Shown here piece after piece: positions 45,186-54,697 of a stretch of DNA of 64,000 nt. Numbering within the stretch: the first letter of the stretch is position 1; every line of letters starts with the position of its first letter. Origin of the DNA: Aureisphaera galaxeae (GTDB lineage: Bacteria > Bacteroidota > Bacteroidia > Flavobacteriales > Flavobacteriaceae). The stretch is from positions 1 through 64,000 of the forward strand of contig NZ_JAQQTF010000018.1 of NCBI RefSeq assembly GCF_028561275.1, read 5' to 3'. The translations under genes and the position numbers were made by a program. The notes beneath the pieces were generated by a model that saw only the letters and a program-made list of their open reading frames with translations, was not told the DNA's origin and did not search any database.

Positions 45186-46529
45186 TTAATAATGAAAATG
45201 CTTACTCTCCTTCATAAACGGACTTCCTTTCGCCAGTAGCGACTCCTTGGTCAATGCCGTAAATACTACGAATATAAACAGCCCAAAGAAGAATAGTAGG
45301 GATCCTAGTTCTGGCAATCCAATGAACCAAGATGTTCCTACAGTACCTGGCATCACCATATTGAACACATCAATGTAGTGTCCTGCCAAGATCACCACCC
45401 CAGCCATGATCACGAACCAGTTTACACGCTTGTAATCACTGTTCATAAGAATCAATAATGGGAAGATGAAGTTCATAGCAAGCATTCCGAAGAACGGTAA
45501 TTTGTAATCTTCTATACGTGTTACGAAATACGTTACTTCTTCTGGGATATTCGCATACCAGATCAACATAAATTGTGAGAACCACAAGTACGTCCAGAAA
45601 ATACTGAAAGCAAACATGAACTTAGCCAAATCGTGAATGTGGCTATCGTTCACAAATTCTAAATATCCTTGAGATTTTAGGTAAATGGTAATCATCGCGA
45701 TTACAGTGATAGCACTTACCATCATTCCTGCAAACACATACCATCCAAATAGGGTAGAGAACCAGTGCGGATCGAAACTCATAATCCAATCCCATGACAT
45801 CATGGATTCTGTGTAGATAAAGAATACCAAGAATCCAGCAGCTAATTTAAAGTTCTTCTTAAACCAACGGTTGTCGGTAGCATTGTCCTGATTCAAAGAC
45901 CATTTTCTAGAGAAGTAACGGTATGCATTAAATCCTGCTAGGTAGATTACTGCACGGATCAAGAATCCAGTGGTATTTAACCATCCGCTCTTACCGGCAA
46001 TCAATTTATCGTATTTATCACTTTCAGGATCTATCAATTCTGGTTCCATCCAGTGGAATATGTGGTTTACATGGAATACTGAAAGCAGTAATAGTATCAA
46101 TATAATTACAGATGCCCATGGCAAATAGGCGGTAATACCTTCCATTACCCTAAAGAGAACGGGAGACCATCCTGCTTGTGAGGCATGTTGTATGGCGTAG
46201 AACGCTAAGGTTCCCAATGCGATCATGAAGAAAAAGAACGATGCAATGTAAAGTGCGGACCAAGGTCTGTTTTGCATTTGGTGCAATACATGCTCGTAAT
46301 GCGCATCGCCTCCGTGAGCGTCATCTGCATGGTCACCTCCATGAGCGTCGGTTGTAGCGTGGCCTCCACCATGTCCATCGCCATGATGGCTCGCCTCAAT
46401 CTCCTTCACCTTTTCAATGGTTTTAGGAGTTAAAGCATATCCGGTTATAAAACCAATCGCTCCCAACAACATGCAGGCGATTGCGAATATTCTTAATTTA
46501 TTAGGTAGCTTATACTTATACGTATCCAT
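45186..46529 (-). CDS. actF: Alternative complex III membrane subunit ActF
   Basis: 447 residues with about ten membrane helices, of the NrfD-like quinol-interacting type seen in ActC and ActF. A His/Gly/Asp-rich soluble loop at about 48-83 follows the first helix and could bind metal; it is unusual in composition. The protein is part of the quinol:cytochrome c oxidoreductase that replaces the bc1 complex in Bacteroidota. It lies between ActE and oxidase subunit II. Confidence 0.9.
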   Translation of the reverse strand: MDTYKYKLPNKLRIFAIACMLLGAIGFITGYALTPKTIEKVKEIEASHHGDGHGGGHATTDAHGGDHADDAHGGDAHYEHVLHQMQNRPWSALYIASFFFFMIALGTLAFYAIQHASQAGWSPVLFRVMEGITAYLPWASVIILILLLLSVFHVNHIFHWMEPELIDPESDKYDKLIAGKSGWLNTTGFLIRAVIYLAGFNAYRYFSRKWSLNQDNATDNRWFKKNFKLAAGFLVFFIYTESMMSWDWIMSFDPHWFSTLFGWYVFAGMMVSAITVIAMITIYLKSQGYLEFVNDSHIHDLAKFMFAFSIFWTYLWFSQFMLIWYANIPEEVTYFVTRIEDYKLPFFGMLAMNFIFPLLILMNSDYKRVNWFVIMAGVVILAGHYIDVFNMVMPGTVGTSWFIGLPELGSLLFFFGLFIFVVFTALTKESLLAKGSPFMKESKHFHY

Positions 46530-46557
46530 ATCTGTAGCTATTCTCTTTGTTCTTCAG

Positions 46558-47253
46558 TTAGTGTTGTTCTTCGTTTTCGTGATCGTCACCTTCTTGGGTG
46601 TCTCCACCTTCAAGGGTTTCAGTCTCGTCGGTGGCTGCAATACCTCCATCTACATCTTCCGCAGGCGCAACGATTTCTAAAGGAGCTGTTCCTTCCAAAG
46701 CCGCTTTCAAATTCATTACGTGCATGGTGATTTGCCAACGCTCTTCTTCATTGGTTTGTGAAGCATACGATCCCATAGAGTTTAGTCCGAACATCTGAAC
46801 GTGGTATGTTCCACCTTCAGTAATTACCCTTCCTGGATCTGCATAACTTGGTATACCCAATATCTTTTCATTCTTCACTAAGATTCCTTGTCCATCCCCT
46901 TTATCTCCGTGACATACGCCACAGTAGATATCGTACATCTCTTTTCCTTTATCCAGGTTCTTTTGAGTAACGGGTAATGGGTTGGTCAATTCCACTTTCG
47001 CTAATTCCCTTCCTTCATTGGTATCGGGATAGTCATAAGGCTGCCATCCTCTTGGAATGGAATTTGGAGCAGGAAGCATAGCTTCTGATCCTCCTGTAAC
47101 ATTATCGAACACCTCATACTCACCATAGGTTTCGTAACCTACCGGCTTATACATATTAGGCATGTATTGATAGTTGGGTTTATCGCTATCGAAACACGAT
47201 ACCATCGTGATGGACGCGGAAAACAGAAGTGCTATGGTTAAAATACGTTTCAT
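46558..47253 (-). CDS. actE: Alternative complex III cytochrome c lipoprotein ActE
   Basis: 231 residues. A lipoprotein signal with Cys20 (TMVSC) places it on the outer face of the membrane. One c-type heme site CGVCH is at 111-115, followed by GDKGDGQG, with likely distal Met in the later MFGLNSMGS segment. The C-terminus is acidic. It passes electrons from ActA to the oxidase. The ATG at 47253 lies two bases after the ActD stop; the longer upstream frame overlaps ActD and lacks a signal peptide at its start. Confidence 0.93.
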   Translation of the reverse strand: MKRILTIALLFSASITMVSCFDSDKPNYQYMPNMYKPVGYETYGEYEVFDNVTGGSEAMLPAPNSIPRGWQPYDYPDTNEGRELAKVELTNPLPVTQKNLDKGKEMYDIYCGVCHGDKGDGQGILVKNEKILGIPSYADPGRVITEGGTYHVQMFGLNSMGSYASQTNEEERWQITMHVMNLKAALEGTAPLEIVAPAEDVDGGIAATDETETLEGGDTQEGDDHENEEQH

Positions 47254-47254
47254 A

Positions 47255-47791
47255 TTAGTGATCGTCTTCTTTATCGTGTAAACTAATTTCAATGGCACCT
47301 GTATCGCTCAAAAATTTGGATACGTCGTCCACATTGTGGTGACCTGCATCGATAGCCATTAGGAAATGGTCATCGGTTGTGCGAACATCAGGATTCTCTG
47401 CTTTTTTGAAAGGCCACAACTTGCTACGCATGTAGAAAGTGATAACCATAAGGTGAGCAGCAAAAAATACAGTCATCTCGAACATAATAGGTACGAATGC
47501 CGGCATGTTTTCCAAATAACTAAAGCTCGGCTTTCCACCAATGTTCTGGGGCCAGTCCTCGATCATGATATAGTTCATCATGGTAATAGCTACAGCCAAA
47601 CCTACACATCCGTACATGAAGGAACAGATGGCGATTCGGGTATCTTCCAATCCCATGGCTTTATCGAGCCCGTGCACTGGGAATGGAGTATATACTTCAT
47701 CAATATGATAGTGCTCCTTACGAACCGCCTTTACCGCGTTCATTAGGATATCATCGTCGTTATAGATAGCGTGAATTACTTTCGAAGCCAT
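47255..47791 (-). CDS. actD: Alternative complex III subunit ActD (DUF3341)
   Basis: 178 residues with two membrane helices (about 58-80 and 98-120) separated by a periplasmic loop, the DUF3341 pattern. FPVHGLDKAMGLEDTRI is characteristic. It is a structural membrane subunit without cofactors. Four bases after ActC and two before ActE. Confidence 0.92.
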   Translation of the reverse strand: MASKVIHAIYNDDDILMNAVKAVRKEHYHIDEVYTPFPVHGLDKAMGLEDTRIAICSFMYGCVGLAVAITMMNYIMIEDWPQNIGGKPSFSYLENMPAFVPIMFEMTVFFAAHLMVITFYMRSKLWPFKKAENPDVRTTDDHFLMAIDAGHHNVDDVSKFLSDTGAIEISLHDKEDDH

Positions 47792-47794
47792 ACC

Positions 47795-49552
47795 TTAACT
47801 ATTTTTAAGTTTAGCAGCCTGTCCAGCCCAGTCGTCGCGCTTGGCACGACCTGGGAACTCTCCAGTGATGCTGTCTAATAAATCGTATTCTCTATCGGTC
47901 ATTTTACTTACTTGCTCGAAAGTATAAATGCCCAATTGGTGTAATTTTCCTTCCATTTTAGGACCTACACCGCTAATTCTCTTTAAGTCATCGGCCGTTT
48001 GCGTATCCGGATCAAAGGTTCCGATACTGCTCAACAACGAATCTGCTTTTGCTGAATGATCTTCTTCTGAAGCTTCCGCACCACCTGATGCTTCTGCTCC
48101 TCCAGCCTCTGCTCCACTCACTACAGCTGCTGCACCTTCTGGCATTTCATAATGCTTGGCATCATCTCCTTGCTCAGATCTCAGGTTCTTGTAACGATCT
48201 CCAGATGATTTCAAAATCGACTTCACCTCTGCCTGTGCAATTACTGGGAAGGTTCTTGAATACAATAGGAAAAGGACAAAGAAGAATCCAATAGTTCCGA
48301 TGAAAATTCCGATATCCACAAAGGTTGGGGAGAACATCGTCCAAGAAGATGGAAGGTAATCCCTGTGCAATGAAGTAACGATAATTACAAAACGCTCAAA
48401 CCACATCCCAATGTTTACTACAATAGAGATGAAGAATGAGAACATGATACTTCTTCTCAATTTAGGGAACCACATAAACTGAGGCGAGAATACGTTACAG
48501 GTCATCATCGCCCAGTAAGCCCACCAGTAAGGTCCGGTAGCACGGTTCAAGAATGCGTATTGTTCATATTCCACTCCAGAATACCAAGCAATGAACAGCT
48601 CCGTAATATAGGCCACCCCTACAATAGATCCGGTGATCATAATTACGATGTTCATTAATTCGATATGCTGAATGGTAATATAATCTTCTAAGTTGGATAC
48701 CTTTCTCATAATAATAAGAAGGGTATTTACCATTGCGAATCCAGAGAAAATCGCCCCAGCAACGAAGTACGGTGGGAAGATGGTGGTGTGCCATCCAGGA
48801 ATTACCGAAGTTGCGAAGTCGAAGGATACAATGGTGTGTACAGAAAGTACCAGTGGTGTTGCCAATCCGGCCAATACCAAGGAAACTTCCTCAAAACGTT
48901 GCCAGTCTTTGGCGCGTCCACTCCATCCGAAGGATAGAATGCTATATACTCTTTTGGTAAATGGGGTAATCGCTCTATCACGAATCATCGCGAAGTCAGG
49001 AAGTAACCCTGTCCACCAGAATACCAAGGATACCGAAAGATAGGTAGAGATCGCAAATACGTCCCAAAGTAGTGGTGAGTTGAAGTTTACCCAAAGGGAT
49101 CCGAACTGGTTAGGAATAGGTAGTACCCAGTATGCCAACCATGGACGTCCCATGTGAATGATCGGGAACAATCCCGCCTGAATTACCGAGAAAATGGTCA
49201 TCGCCTCTGCAGAACGGTTAATTGCCATTCTCCATTTCTGACGGAATAGCAATAGTACCGCCGAAATCAGCGTTCCTGCGTGACCAATACCTACCCACCA
49301 AACGAAGTTGGTAATGTCCCAAGCCCAGTTAACGGTCTTGTTTAATCCCCAAACCCCGATACCGGTCGAGATGGTATAAATGATACAACCCAATCCCCAT
49401 AAAAAGGCAACCAAGGCAATAGAGAATACTATCCACCACTGTTTATTGGCTTTTCCTTCTACGGGAGCTGCTACATCCACAGTAACATCGTGGTAGCTTT
49501 TATCTCCTGTAACTAAGGGTCTTCTAATAGGTGCTTCGTAATGCGACGCCAT
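47795..49552 (-). CDS. actC: Alternative complex III subunit ActC (NrfD-like) with C-terminal helix-hairpin-helix domain
   Basis: 585 residues. Residues about 35-460 are the ten-helix NrfD/PsrC-like quinol-binding subunit (FVWWVGIGHAGTLISA, MGRPW, WFERFVII). A linker rich in Ala/Gly/Glu/Ser (about 484-507) leads to about 70 extra residues (517-585) holding a helix-hairpin-helix-like motif, LKRISGVGPKMEGKLHQLGI, then FEQVSKMTDREYDLLD. Such modules are found attached to various respiratory subunits; the function is not known. ActC is normally about 450-490 residues, so the tail is an addition. Confidence 0.93.
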   Translation of the reverse strand: MASHYEAPIRRPLVTGDKSYHDVTVDVAAPVEGKANKQWWIVFSIALVAFLWGLGCIIYTISTGIGVWGLNKTVNWAWDITNFVWWVGIGHAGTLISAVLLLFRQKWRMAINRSAEAMTIFSVIQAGLFPIIHMGRPWLAYWVLPIPNQFGSLWVNFNSPLLWDVFAISTYLSVSLVFWWTGLLPDFAMIRDRAITPFTKRVYSILSFGWSGRAKDWQRFEEVSLVLAGLATPLVLSVHTIVSFDFATSVIPGWHTTIFPPYFVAGAIFSGFAMVNTLLIIMRKVSNLEDYITIQHIELMNIVIMITGSIVGVAYITELFIAWYSGVEYEQYAFLNRATGPYWWAYWAMMTCNVFSPQFMWFPKLRRSIMFSFFISIVVNIGMWFERFVIIVTSLHRDYLPSSWTMFSPTFVDIGIFIGTIGFFFVLFLLYSRTFPVIAQAEVKSILKSSGDRYKNLRSEQGDDAKHYEMPEGAAAVVSGAEAGGAEASGGAEASEEDHSAKADSLLSSIGTFDPDTQTADDLKRISGVGPKMEGKLHQLGIYTFEQVSKMTDREYDLLDSITGEFPGRAKRDDWAGQAAKLKNS

Positions 49553-49582
49553 ATCTATATATTCAATTTCTTAGTTAGATTA

Positions 49583-52500
49583 TTATGCTTCGTTGGTATT
49601 TCTCACTTTGGTTTGGTAGAACACATTAGGTTCGGTTCCAACCGCTTCCAATAGGTGATACATACGTTTGTTTTCTTTCAATTCGAAAATCTCACTGTCG
49701 TGATCATTGATATCCCCGAATTGGATAGCTCCTGTCTCACAAGCCGCAGAACACGCTGTCTTAAACTCGTTGGTCTTCACAGGTCTTCCGTCACGCTTGG
49801 CATCCAAAATGGTCTTTTGTGTCATTTGGATACACATAGAACATTTTTCCATTACCCCACGGGAACGAACTACTACATCTGGGTTCAATACCATACGTCC
49901 TAGATCGTTGTTCATGTTGTAATCGAACTCATCGTTCTCTGCATACAAGAACCAGTTGAAACGACGTACTTTGTACGGACAGTTGTTCGCACAGTAACGG
50001 GTTCCTACACAACGATTGTACGCCATGTGGTTTTGTCCTTGACGCCCATGAGAAGTAGCAGCTACTGGACAAACCGTCTCACAAGGAGCGTGGTTACAGT
50101 GCTGACACATTACAGGCTGGAAGGCCACTTGCGGATTGGCCGCAGCGCTTTCCATTTCGTTGAATTCGGAAAGGGAACTTCCCAATCCAGAAATATTTTC
50201 TTTCTTCTCTAAATCATCTGCGAAGGAATCTTCAGAAGAGTAGTATCTATCGATACGTAGCCAGTGCATATCACGGCTACGACGCATTTCAGACTTACCA
50301 ACAACAGGTACGTTGTTTTCAGCATGACAAGCAATCACACAAGCTCCACAACCTGTACATGAATTCAAATCGATGGACAAGTTGAAGTGATGCCCAATAG
50401 AACGATCGAACTCATCCCAAAGGTCGGCACCCGGATCTGTAACCTTGATTTCCTGGTGATCTTTGGAAACCTTTGGCATCGGGTTCCAAGCATATTCTCC
50501 GTGCTTGTCTTTCTTGGTGGTGTTGAAAATTTCCAAGGTGGTTTCGCGAATGATATCACGCCCCATCATGGTATTGTGCAACTGCACACAGGCGAACTCG
50601 TGTTCTCCAGAAACTTTTTCTAACGTAACCCCTCCCTGTGTAGTAGAGAAGTTATTATATAATCTATAGGCATTTACACCAGTCTGCATTTCGCTCTGGA
50701 CAGAATCAGTACGTCCATATCCCAAAGCCAATCCAACGGATCCTTTTGCCTGTCCTGGTTGAATCAAAACAGGAACTCTTTCTATAGTAACCCCTGCCAT
50801 CTTTACATTTACGTAGCTACCGTTCAATCCTCCGTTGGCTACGTTCCAGTTCTCCAATCCAAGATCTTTGGCATCAGCTGCAGAAACAGTTACGTAGTTA
50901 TCCCAAGTAGTTCTGGTAATAGGATCTGGCAATTCCTGCAACCAAGGGTTGTTGGCTTGTTGTCCGTCTCCCAGTCCTGTCTTGGTATATAAGGTAAGTT
51001 CCATACCACCCTGAGTAGTACTCAACGCTCCATTGGATGTTGAGGACTCAGTAGTTTCGGCAGTATCAGCATCGGTAGTGATTTCTACCGCGCTTTCGTA
51101 CACACCATCATGCAAAGCTTGGTTCCAAGAACCACCATCGGCTAGGATGGTTCCACTCCACATGTCCTTAATATAATTATAGTAAGAGTCTCCATTTTCG
51201 GTCCACTGTACCAAACAATCCTGGAATTGCTGGGTATTGAATAGCGGACGAATTGTTGGTTGCATCAAACTAAATACACCTTTCTTAAGTTGCGCGTCAC
51301 CCCAAGACTCTAGGTAGTGAGGGGTTGCAGCGACCAATTTTGCTTTGGAAGCCGTCTCATCTTCTTTCATGGCAAATGCCAAAGTGAAGTCAAGATTTTC
51401 ATAGGCAGCAGCAAACTCACTGTGCGGGAAAGAATACACTGGGTTAACCCCTACCGTGATCAATCCTTTTACGCTTCCGCTTACCACTCCGTTCATTACG
51501 TTGGCAACATCGGCTGCATTACCCATAGCCGTCATACGTGGATTTGCAGTATCCATTACTTCACTTCCAACAGACTCATTGTAGTTAAGCACAGCTTCTT
51601 GCATTTGTGCATCCTGTACTCCGGTAATGATTACTCCTTTAGCACCTGCCTTCGCCAATTGCGCTTTCGCTTTATTCACAGCTTCAGCAACATTGTCGGC
51701 CAAACCAGAAGCACTTCCTCCCATAAGAGCATTAAGCACTTTTGCTTGATCCGATGGAGTAACTGGAACACGCACATCGGCGTTAGCTCCAGAAAGTGTC
51801 ATATTTGCTTCGAACTGATAGTGCTTGGACATTTTTCCGTCCTTAGGAACACGTCCTTTCGCATATCCTGCTTCGTAACCACCACCTTGCCAGTCACCGA
51901 TGAAATCGGCACCTACAGAAACGATTACCTCAGCTTTAGAGAAATCGTAGTCCGCAAGGGCTCTAGTTCCATACTTAGCCTGGAAAGCATCCGCAGCAAA
52001 GCTGGAAGAAACGGCGTCATAGATTACGTGACGAATGTTCGGATATTTTGCTTTAAAATCGGCAATCAATTGAGACGTAGATGGACTTGCGAACGTCTGG
52101 GTCAACAATACTACATCCTGCCCAGCGGTCTCGTTCAACTTCCCAGCGACTGCGGTATGCAATTCGTCCCAAGAAGCATCTTCTCCATTTACTTTGGGTC
52201 CTTGCAAGCGATACTGATCGTACATGGAAAGTACAGAAGCATGCACACGGGCATTTACACTACCTCCGTGATTTGCTAGATCATTTCGCTCAATTTTGAT
52301 AGGACGTCCTTCGCGTGTTTTTACCAAGACATTGGCAAAGTCGAATCCATCTGCAATGGTTGTTGCATAGTAGTTAGCTACTCCAGGAACGATTTCGTCC
52401 GGTGCCACTACATAAGGAATGGATTTGATAACAGGACCTTCACAGGCAGCCAAAGAAGCAGCTGCAGTTGTGAATCCAACATATTTTAAGAAATCGCGAC

Positions 52501-52654
52501 GTGTGGTTGAGGAAGCTTCTAACGTTTCTTTGTCGCCCAAGAAATCATCCGTAGGAATGGGCTCTACAAATTCGTTTTGTTTTAGCGTCTCAACAATAGA
52601 GCTATTCTCGTTCAGCTCTTCAACACTTTTCCAGTATTTCTTGTTTGATGCCAT
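49583..52654 (-). CDS. actB: Alternative complex III iron-sulfur subunit ActB
   Basis: 1023 residues. A Tat-like segment TRRDFLKYVGFTTAAASLAAC at about 51-71 ends in a Cys that may be lipidated. It is followed by a molybdopterin-oxidoreductase-like domain that lacks the cofactor in known ActB. The C-terminal ferredoxin-like part has four cluster motifs: CTGCGACVIAC, CQHCNHAPCETVC, CANNCPY and CSMCIQMTQ, expected to hold three [4Fe-4S] and one [3Fe-4S]. It conducts electrons from quinol to ActA. 32 bases after ActA. Confidence 0.94.
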   Translation of the reverse strand: MASNKKYWKSVEELNENSSIVETLKQNEFVEPIPTDDFLGDKETLEASSTTRRDFLKYVGFTTAAASLAACEGPVIKSIPYVVAPDEIVPGVANYYATTIADGFDFANVLVKTREGRPIKIERNDLANHGGSVNARVHASVLSMYDQYRLQGPKVNGEDASWDELHTAVAGKLNETAGQDVVLLTQTFASPSTSQLIADFKAKYPNIRHVIYDAVSSSFAADAFQAKYGTRALADYDFSKAEVIVSVGADFIGDWQGGGYEAGYAKGRVPKDGKMSKHYQFEANMTLSGANADVRVPVTPSDQAKVLNALMGGSASGLADNVAEAVNKAKAQLAKAGAKGVIITGVQDAQMQEAVLNYNESVGSEVMDTANPRMTAMGNAADVANVMNGVVSGSVKGLITVGVNPVYSFPHSEFAAAYENLDFTLAFAMKEDETASKAKLVAATPHYLESWGDAQLKKGVFSLMQPTIRPLFNTQQFQDCLVQWTENGDSYYNYIKDMWSGTILADGGSWNQALHDGVYESAVEITTDADTAETTESSTSNGALSTTQGGMELTLYTKTGLGDGQQANNPWLQELPDPITRTTWDNYVTVSAADAKDLGLENWNVANGGLNGSYVNVKMAGVTIERVPVLIQPGQAKGSVGLALGYGRTDSVQSEMQTGVNAYRLYNNFSTTQGGVTLEKVSGEHEFACVQLHNTMMGRDIIRETTLEIFNTTKKDKHGEYAWNPMPKVSKDHQEIKVTDPGADLWDEFDRSIGHHFNLSIDLNSCTGCGACVIACHAENNVPVVGKSEMRRSRDMHWLRIDRYYSSEDSFADDLEKKENISGLGSSLSEFNEMESAAANPQVAFQPVMCQHCNHAPCETVCPVAATSHGRQGQNHMAYNRCVGTRYCANNCPYKVRRFNWFLYAENDEFDYNMNNDLGRMVLNPDVVVRSRGVMEKCSMCIQMTQKTILDAKRDGRPVKTNEFKTACSAACETGAIQFGDINDHDSEIFELKENKRMYHLLEAVGTEPNVFYQTKVRNTNEA

Positions 52655-52686
52655 ATTATGATTGTAAAATAATATTCAAGATTAAA

Positions 52687-54009
52687 TTAGTAGTGACACT
52701 TTCCACATTCCAAACCACCCATTTCGGCGGCCGTCAAACGCTCTTTTCCATACTTCTTGGAAAGCTCCTCGTGGATTTTCTCGTAGTACTCGTTGTCGGC
52801 TACATTAACATTGGTTTCTCTGTGACAGTTAATACACCATCCCATAGTAAGCGGTGCATGCTGCTCTAGAATCTCCATTTCTTCTACCGGTCCGTGACAG
52901 GTCTGACACTCTACCCCAGCTACTGTTACGTGCTGTGAGTGGTTGAAGTAAGCAAAGTCTGGCAGGTTGTGGATACGCACCCACTTCACAGGCTTTTCTT
53001 CCCCCGTGTAGGATTGCGTTGCTTCATCCCAACCCACGGCAGCGTAGAGTTTTTGGATTTCCGCATTGTAATCCACTCCGTATTCGCTTTGTCCTTCCGC
53101 CAAAGTTTCGGCAGCCACCTCACCAATATTTTTATGACAGTTCATACACACGTTCAAGGAAGGAATTCCTGAAGTCTTACTCTTGCGAGCCGAACTGTGA
53201 CAGTAGTTACAGTCTATTTTATTTACCCCCGCATGGATTCTATGGGAGTAGTGAATGGGTTGTACGGGCGCATAACCCTGATTAACATCTATCTGCGACA
53301 TCCATCCATAAGCGAAATATCCAGCCGCCAACAACAGGAAGATAGAAGTCGACAATACCAAGAACTGGTTTTCGACAAAGGCCTTCCAGATTGGGGTCGA
53401 CTTTTCTTTCTCTTCCAATTCCACACCTTGAGCCTCTGCAAATCTTCGCAAGGTCTTGTTCACCAACACCAATACGATGATTAGCATCAAGAACATCAAA
53501 GCAAGAATCGCCAAAATGATGTTATTTGAAATTCCGCCACCTCCAGCTGTAGCTGGATCAACGGGTGGTGGAGCAACAGTCTTCTTTTTTGTGTACGTAT
53601 ACGCAATGATATTATCAATATCCTCGTTGGTTAAGGTTGGGAAAGCCGTCATTACGGACTGATTGTACTCATTGAAAAGTTTTACAGCCGTTGCATCTCC
53701 AGACTTCACCAATTCCTGGCTATTGCGAATCCACTTGTACAACCACTCACGATCGTACTTATCACCTACTTCGAACAAGGCAGGACCTGTAGCCGGTTTG
53801 TATAATTTATGACACGCCGCACAATTGGCCTTAAACAATTTCTCACCCGCAGCCGTATCGACAGCCTGAGTGGGCAGAAAAGAAGTAGAGGCAAAAGCGC
53901 TTTGGGAGAAAGAAAACGTTAGCAAAAAAACTAACGCAATAAATGACCATTTTTTGGGTAGATTTCGGTAAGGTACCTTTTCCATACGATCGGTTATATT
54001 ATTATCCAT
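52687..54009 (-). CDS. actA: Alternative complex III multiheme cytochrome c ActA
   Basis: 440 residues from the ATG at 54009 (an ATG eight codons on, at 53985, is equally possible). A signal or anchor helix comes first, then one cytochrome-c heme site (CAACH), a membrane helix at about residues 160-180, a second helix, and five further CxxCH sites (CNYCH, CMNCH, CQTCH, CINCH, CGKCH at the very end). Pentaheme ActA is known; the extra N-terminal monoheme domain is the form common in Bacteroidota. First gene of the operon. Confidence 0.93.
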   Translation of the reverse strand: MDNNITDRMEKVPYRNLPKKWSFIALVFLLTFSFSQSAFASTSFLPTQAVDTAAGEKLFKANCAACHKLYKPATGPALFEVGDKYDREWLYKWIRNSQELVKSGDATAVKLFNEYNQSVMTAFPTLTNEDIDNIIAYTYTKKKTVAPPPVDPATAGGGGISNNIILAILALMFLMLIIVLVLVNKTLRRFAEAQGVELEEKEKSTPIWKAFVENQFLVLSTSIFLLLAAGYFAYGWMSQIDVNQGYAPVQPIHYSHRIHAGVNKIDCNYCHSSARKSKTSGIPSLNVCMNCHKNIGEVAAETLAEGQSEYGVDYNAEIQKLYAAVGWDEATQSYTGEEKPVKWVRIHNLPDFAYFNHSQHVTVAGVECQTCHGPVEEMEILEQHAPLTMGWCINCHRETNVNVADNEYYEKIHEELSKKYGKERLTAAEMGGLECGKCHY

Positions 54010-54079
54010 AAGTTTGGCACGCAATTGGTTATAAAAAGTTGTCAATTCTAACAGATTTTACGTGCCTCAAATAACTGTG

Positions 54080-54087
54080 CAAAAGTA
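54080..54087 (-). promoter_or_regulatory. -7 box for the act-cta operon
   Basis: Minus strand TACTTTTG, a perfect TAnnTTTG, 70 bases before the actA ATG. The nearest upstream TTG is 25 bases away, longer than ideal. It faces the promoter of the divergent SPOR gene. Confidence 0.5.
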
Positions 54088-54157
54088 CGCCATAAAGTCG
54101 ATTTTAGAAATCCAAATGAACTGTTAAACCTAATTTATATAGATTCTAAATAATAAA

Positions 54158-54192
54158 TTGACAACTAAAAAAGTTATTTAGATTTACATTTG
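54158..54192 (+). promoter_or_regulatory. Promoter of the SPOR-domain gene
   Basis: TACATTTG (54185-54192) is a perfect -7 box 15 bases before the ATG at 54208, with TTG (54158-54160) 24 bases upstream. The in-frame TTG at 54190 is part of the -7 box and cannot be the start. Confidence 0.5.
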
Positions 54193-54207
54193 CAAAAAAG
54201 AAAGAAT

Positions 54208-54606
54208 ATGTCTGTGTTTCGAAACCCAAACAAGTATTTGTTTTTTACCCTTTTCGCCGTGGTATTTTCGTTTTCCACTTTGGCACAAACAGCCACGGTA
54301 ACGGTAAATCAAGATGAAAAAATACCCGAACTCCTAGAACTGAAAAAAGACATGGAGAAGGACAACGAATTGAGCGATGGATATACCATTCAAATCTATT
54401 CGGGTTCTTTACGAGGGGCAAACGCCACCATTTCAAAATATCGGAACAAATACGCCCAATGGCCGGCTTCCATAGAATACGAAACACCCAACTACAAAGT
54501 ATGGGTAGGGAACTATAATTCTCGTATTCAAGCAGATAGAGCATTACTGGAAATCCATCGTAATTTCCCCAATGCACTTAAATTACCTCGAAAACAACAA
54601 AAGTAA
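54208..54606 (+). CDS. SPOR domain-containing exported protein
   Basis: 132 residues with a signal peptide ending TLAQ. The C-terminal half is a SPOR domain (about 50-125): GYTIQIYSGSLRGANATI, then YKVWVGNYNSRIQADRALLEI. SPOR domains bind glycan strands lacking stem peptides, usually at division septa, so this is probably an envelope protein acting at cell division or wall remodelling. Divergent from actA; ends at a bidirectional terminator. Confidence 0.88.
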   Translation: MSVFRNPNKYLFFTLFAVVFSFSTLAQTATVTVNQDEKIPELLELKKDMEKDNELSDGYTIQIYSGSLRGANATISKYRNKYAQWPASIEYETPNYKVWVGNYNSRIQADRALLEIHRNFPNALKLPRKQQK

Positions 54607-54644
54607 ATTTCAAGGAATCGCTTTCACGGTTCCTACTATTGCAT

Positions 54645-54675
54645 AAAAAAGCTCCCAAATTTGGGAGCTTTTTTT
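54645..54675. terminator. Bidirectional terminator between SPOR and lipoprotein genes
   Basis: AGCTCCCAAATTTGGGAGCT (54650-54669) is a perfect palindrome with five As before and Ts after, between two convergent genes. Confidence 0.85.
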
Positions 54676-54697
54676 AGTTTATGATATGCCTCTATTC

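Noticed and set aside
51317-52279. 320-codon plus-strand frame opposite actB
   Set aside because: Starts inside actB with no domain or signal; the actB frame has clear Fe-S motifs and intact operon spacing.
49583-52654. ActB as a catalytic molybdopterin oxidoreductase
   Set aside because: Gene order and the C-terminal cluster motifs mark alternative complex III, in which the molybdopterin-like domain lacks the cofactor.
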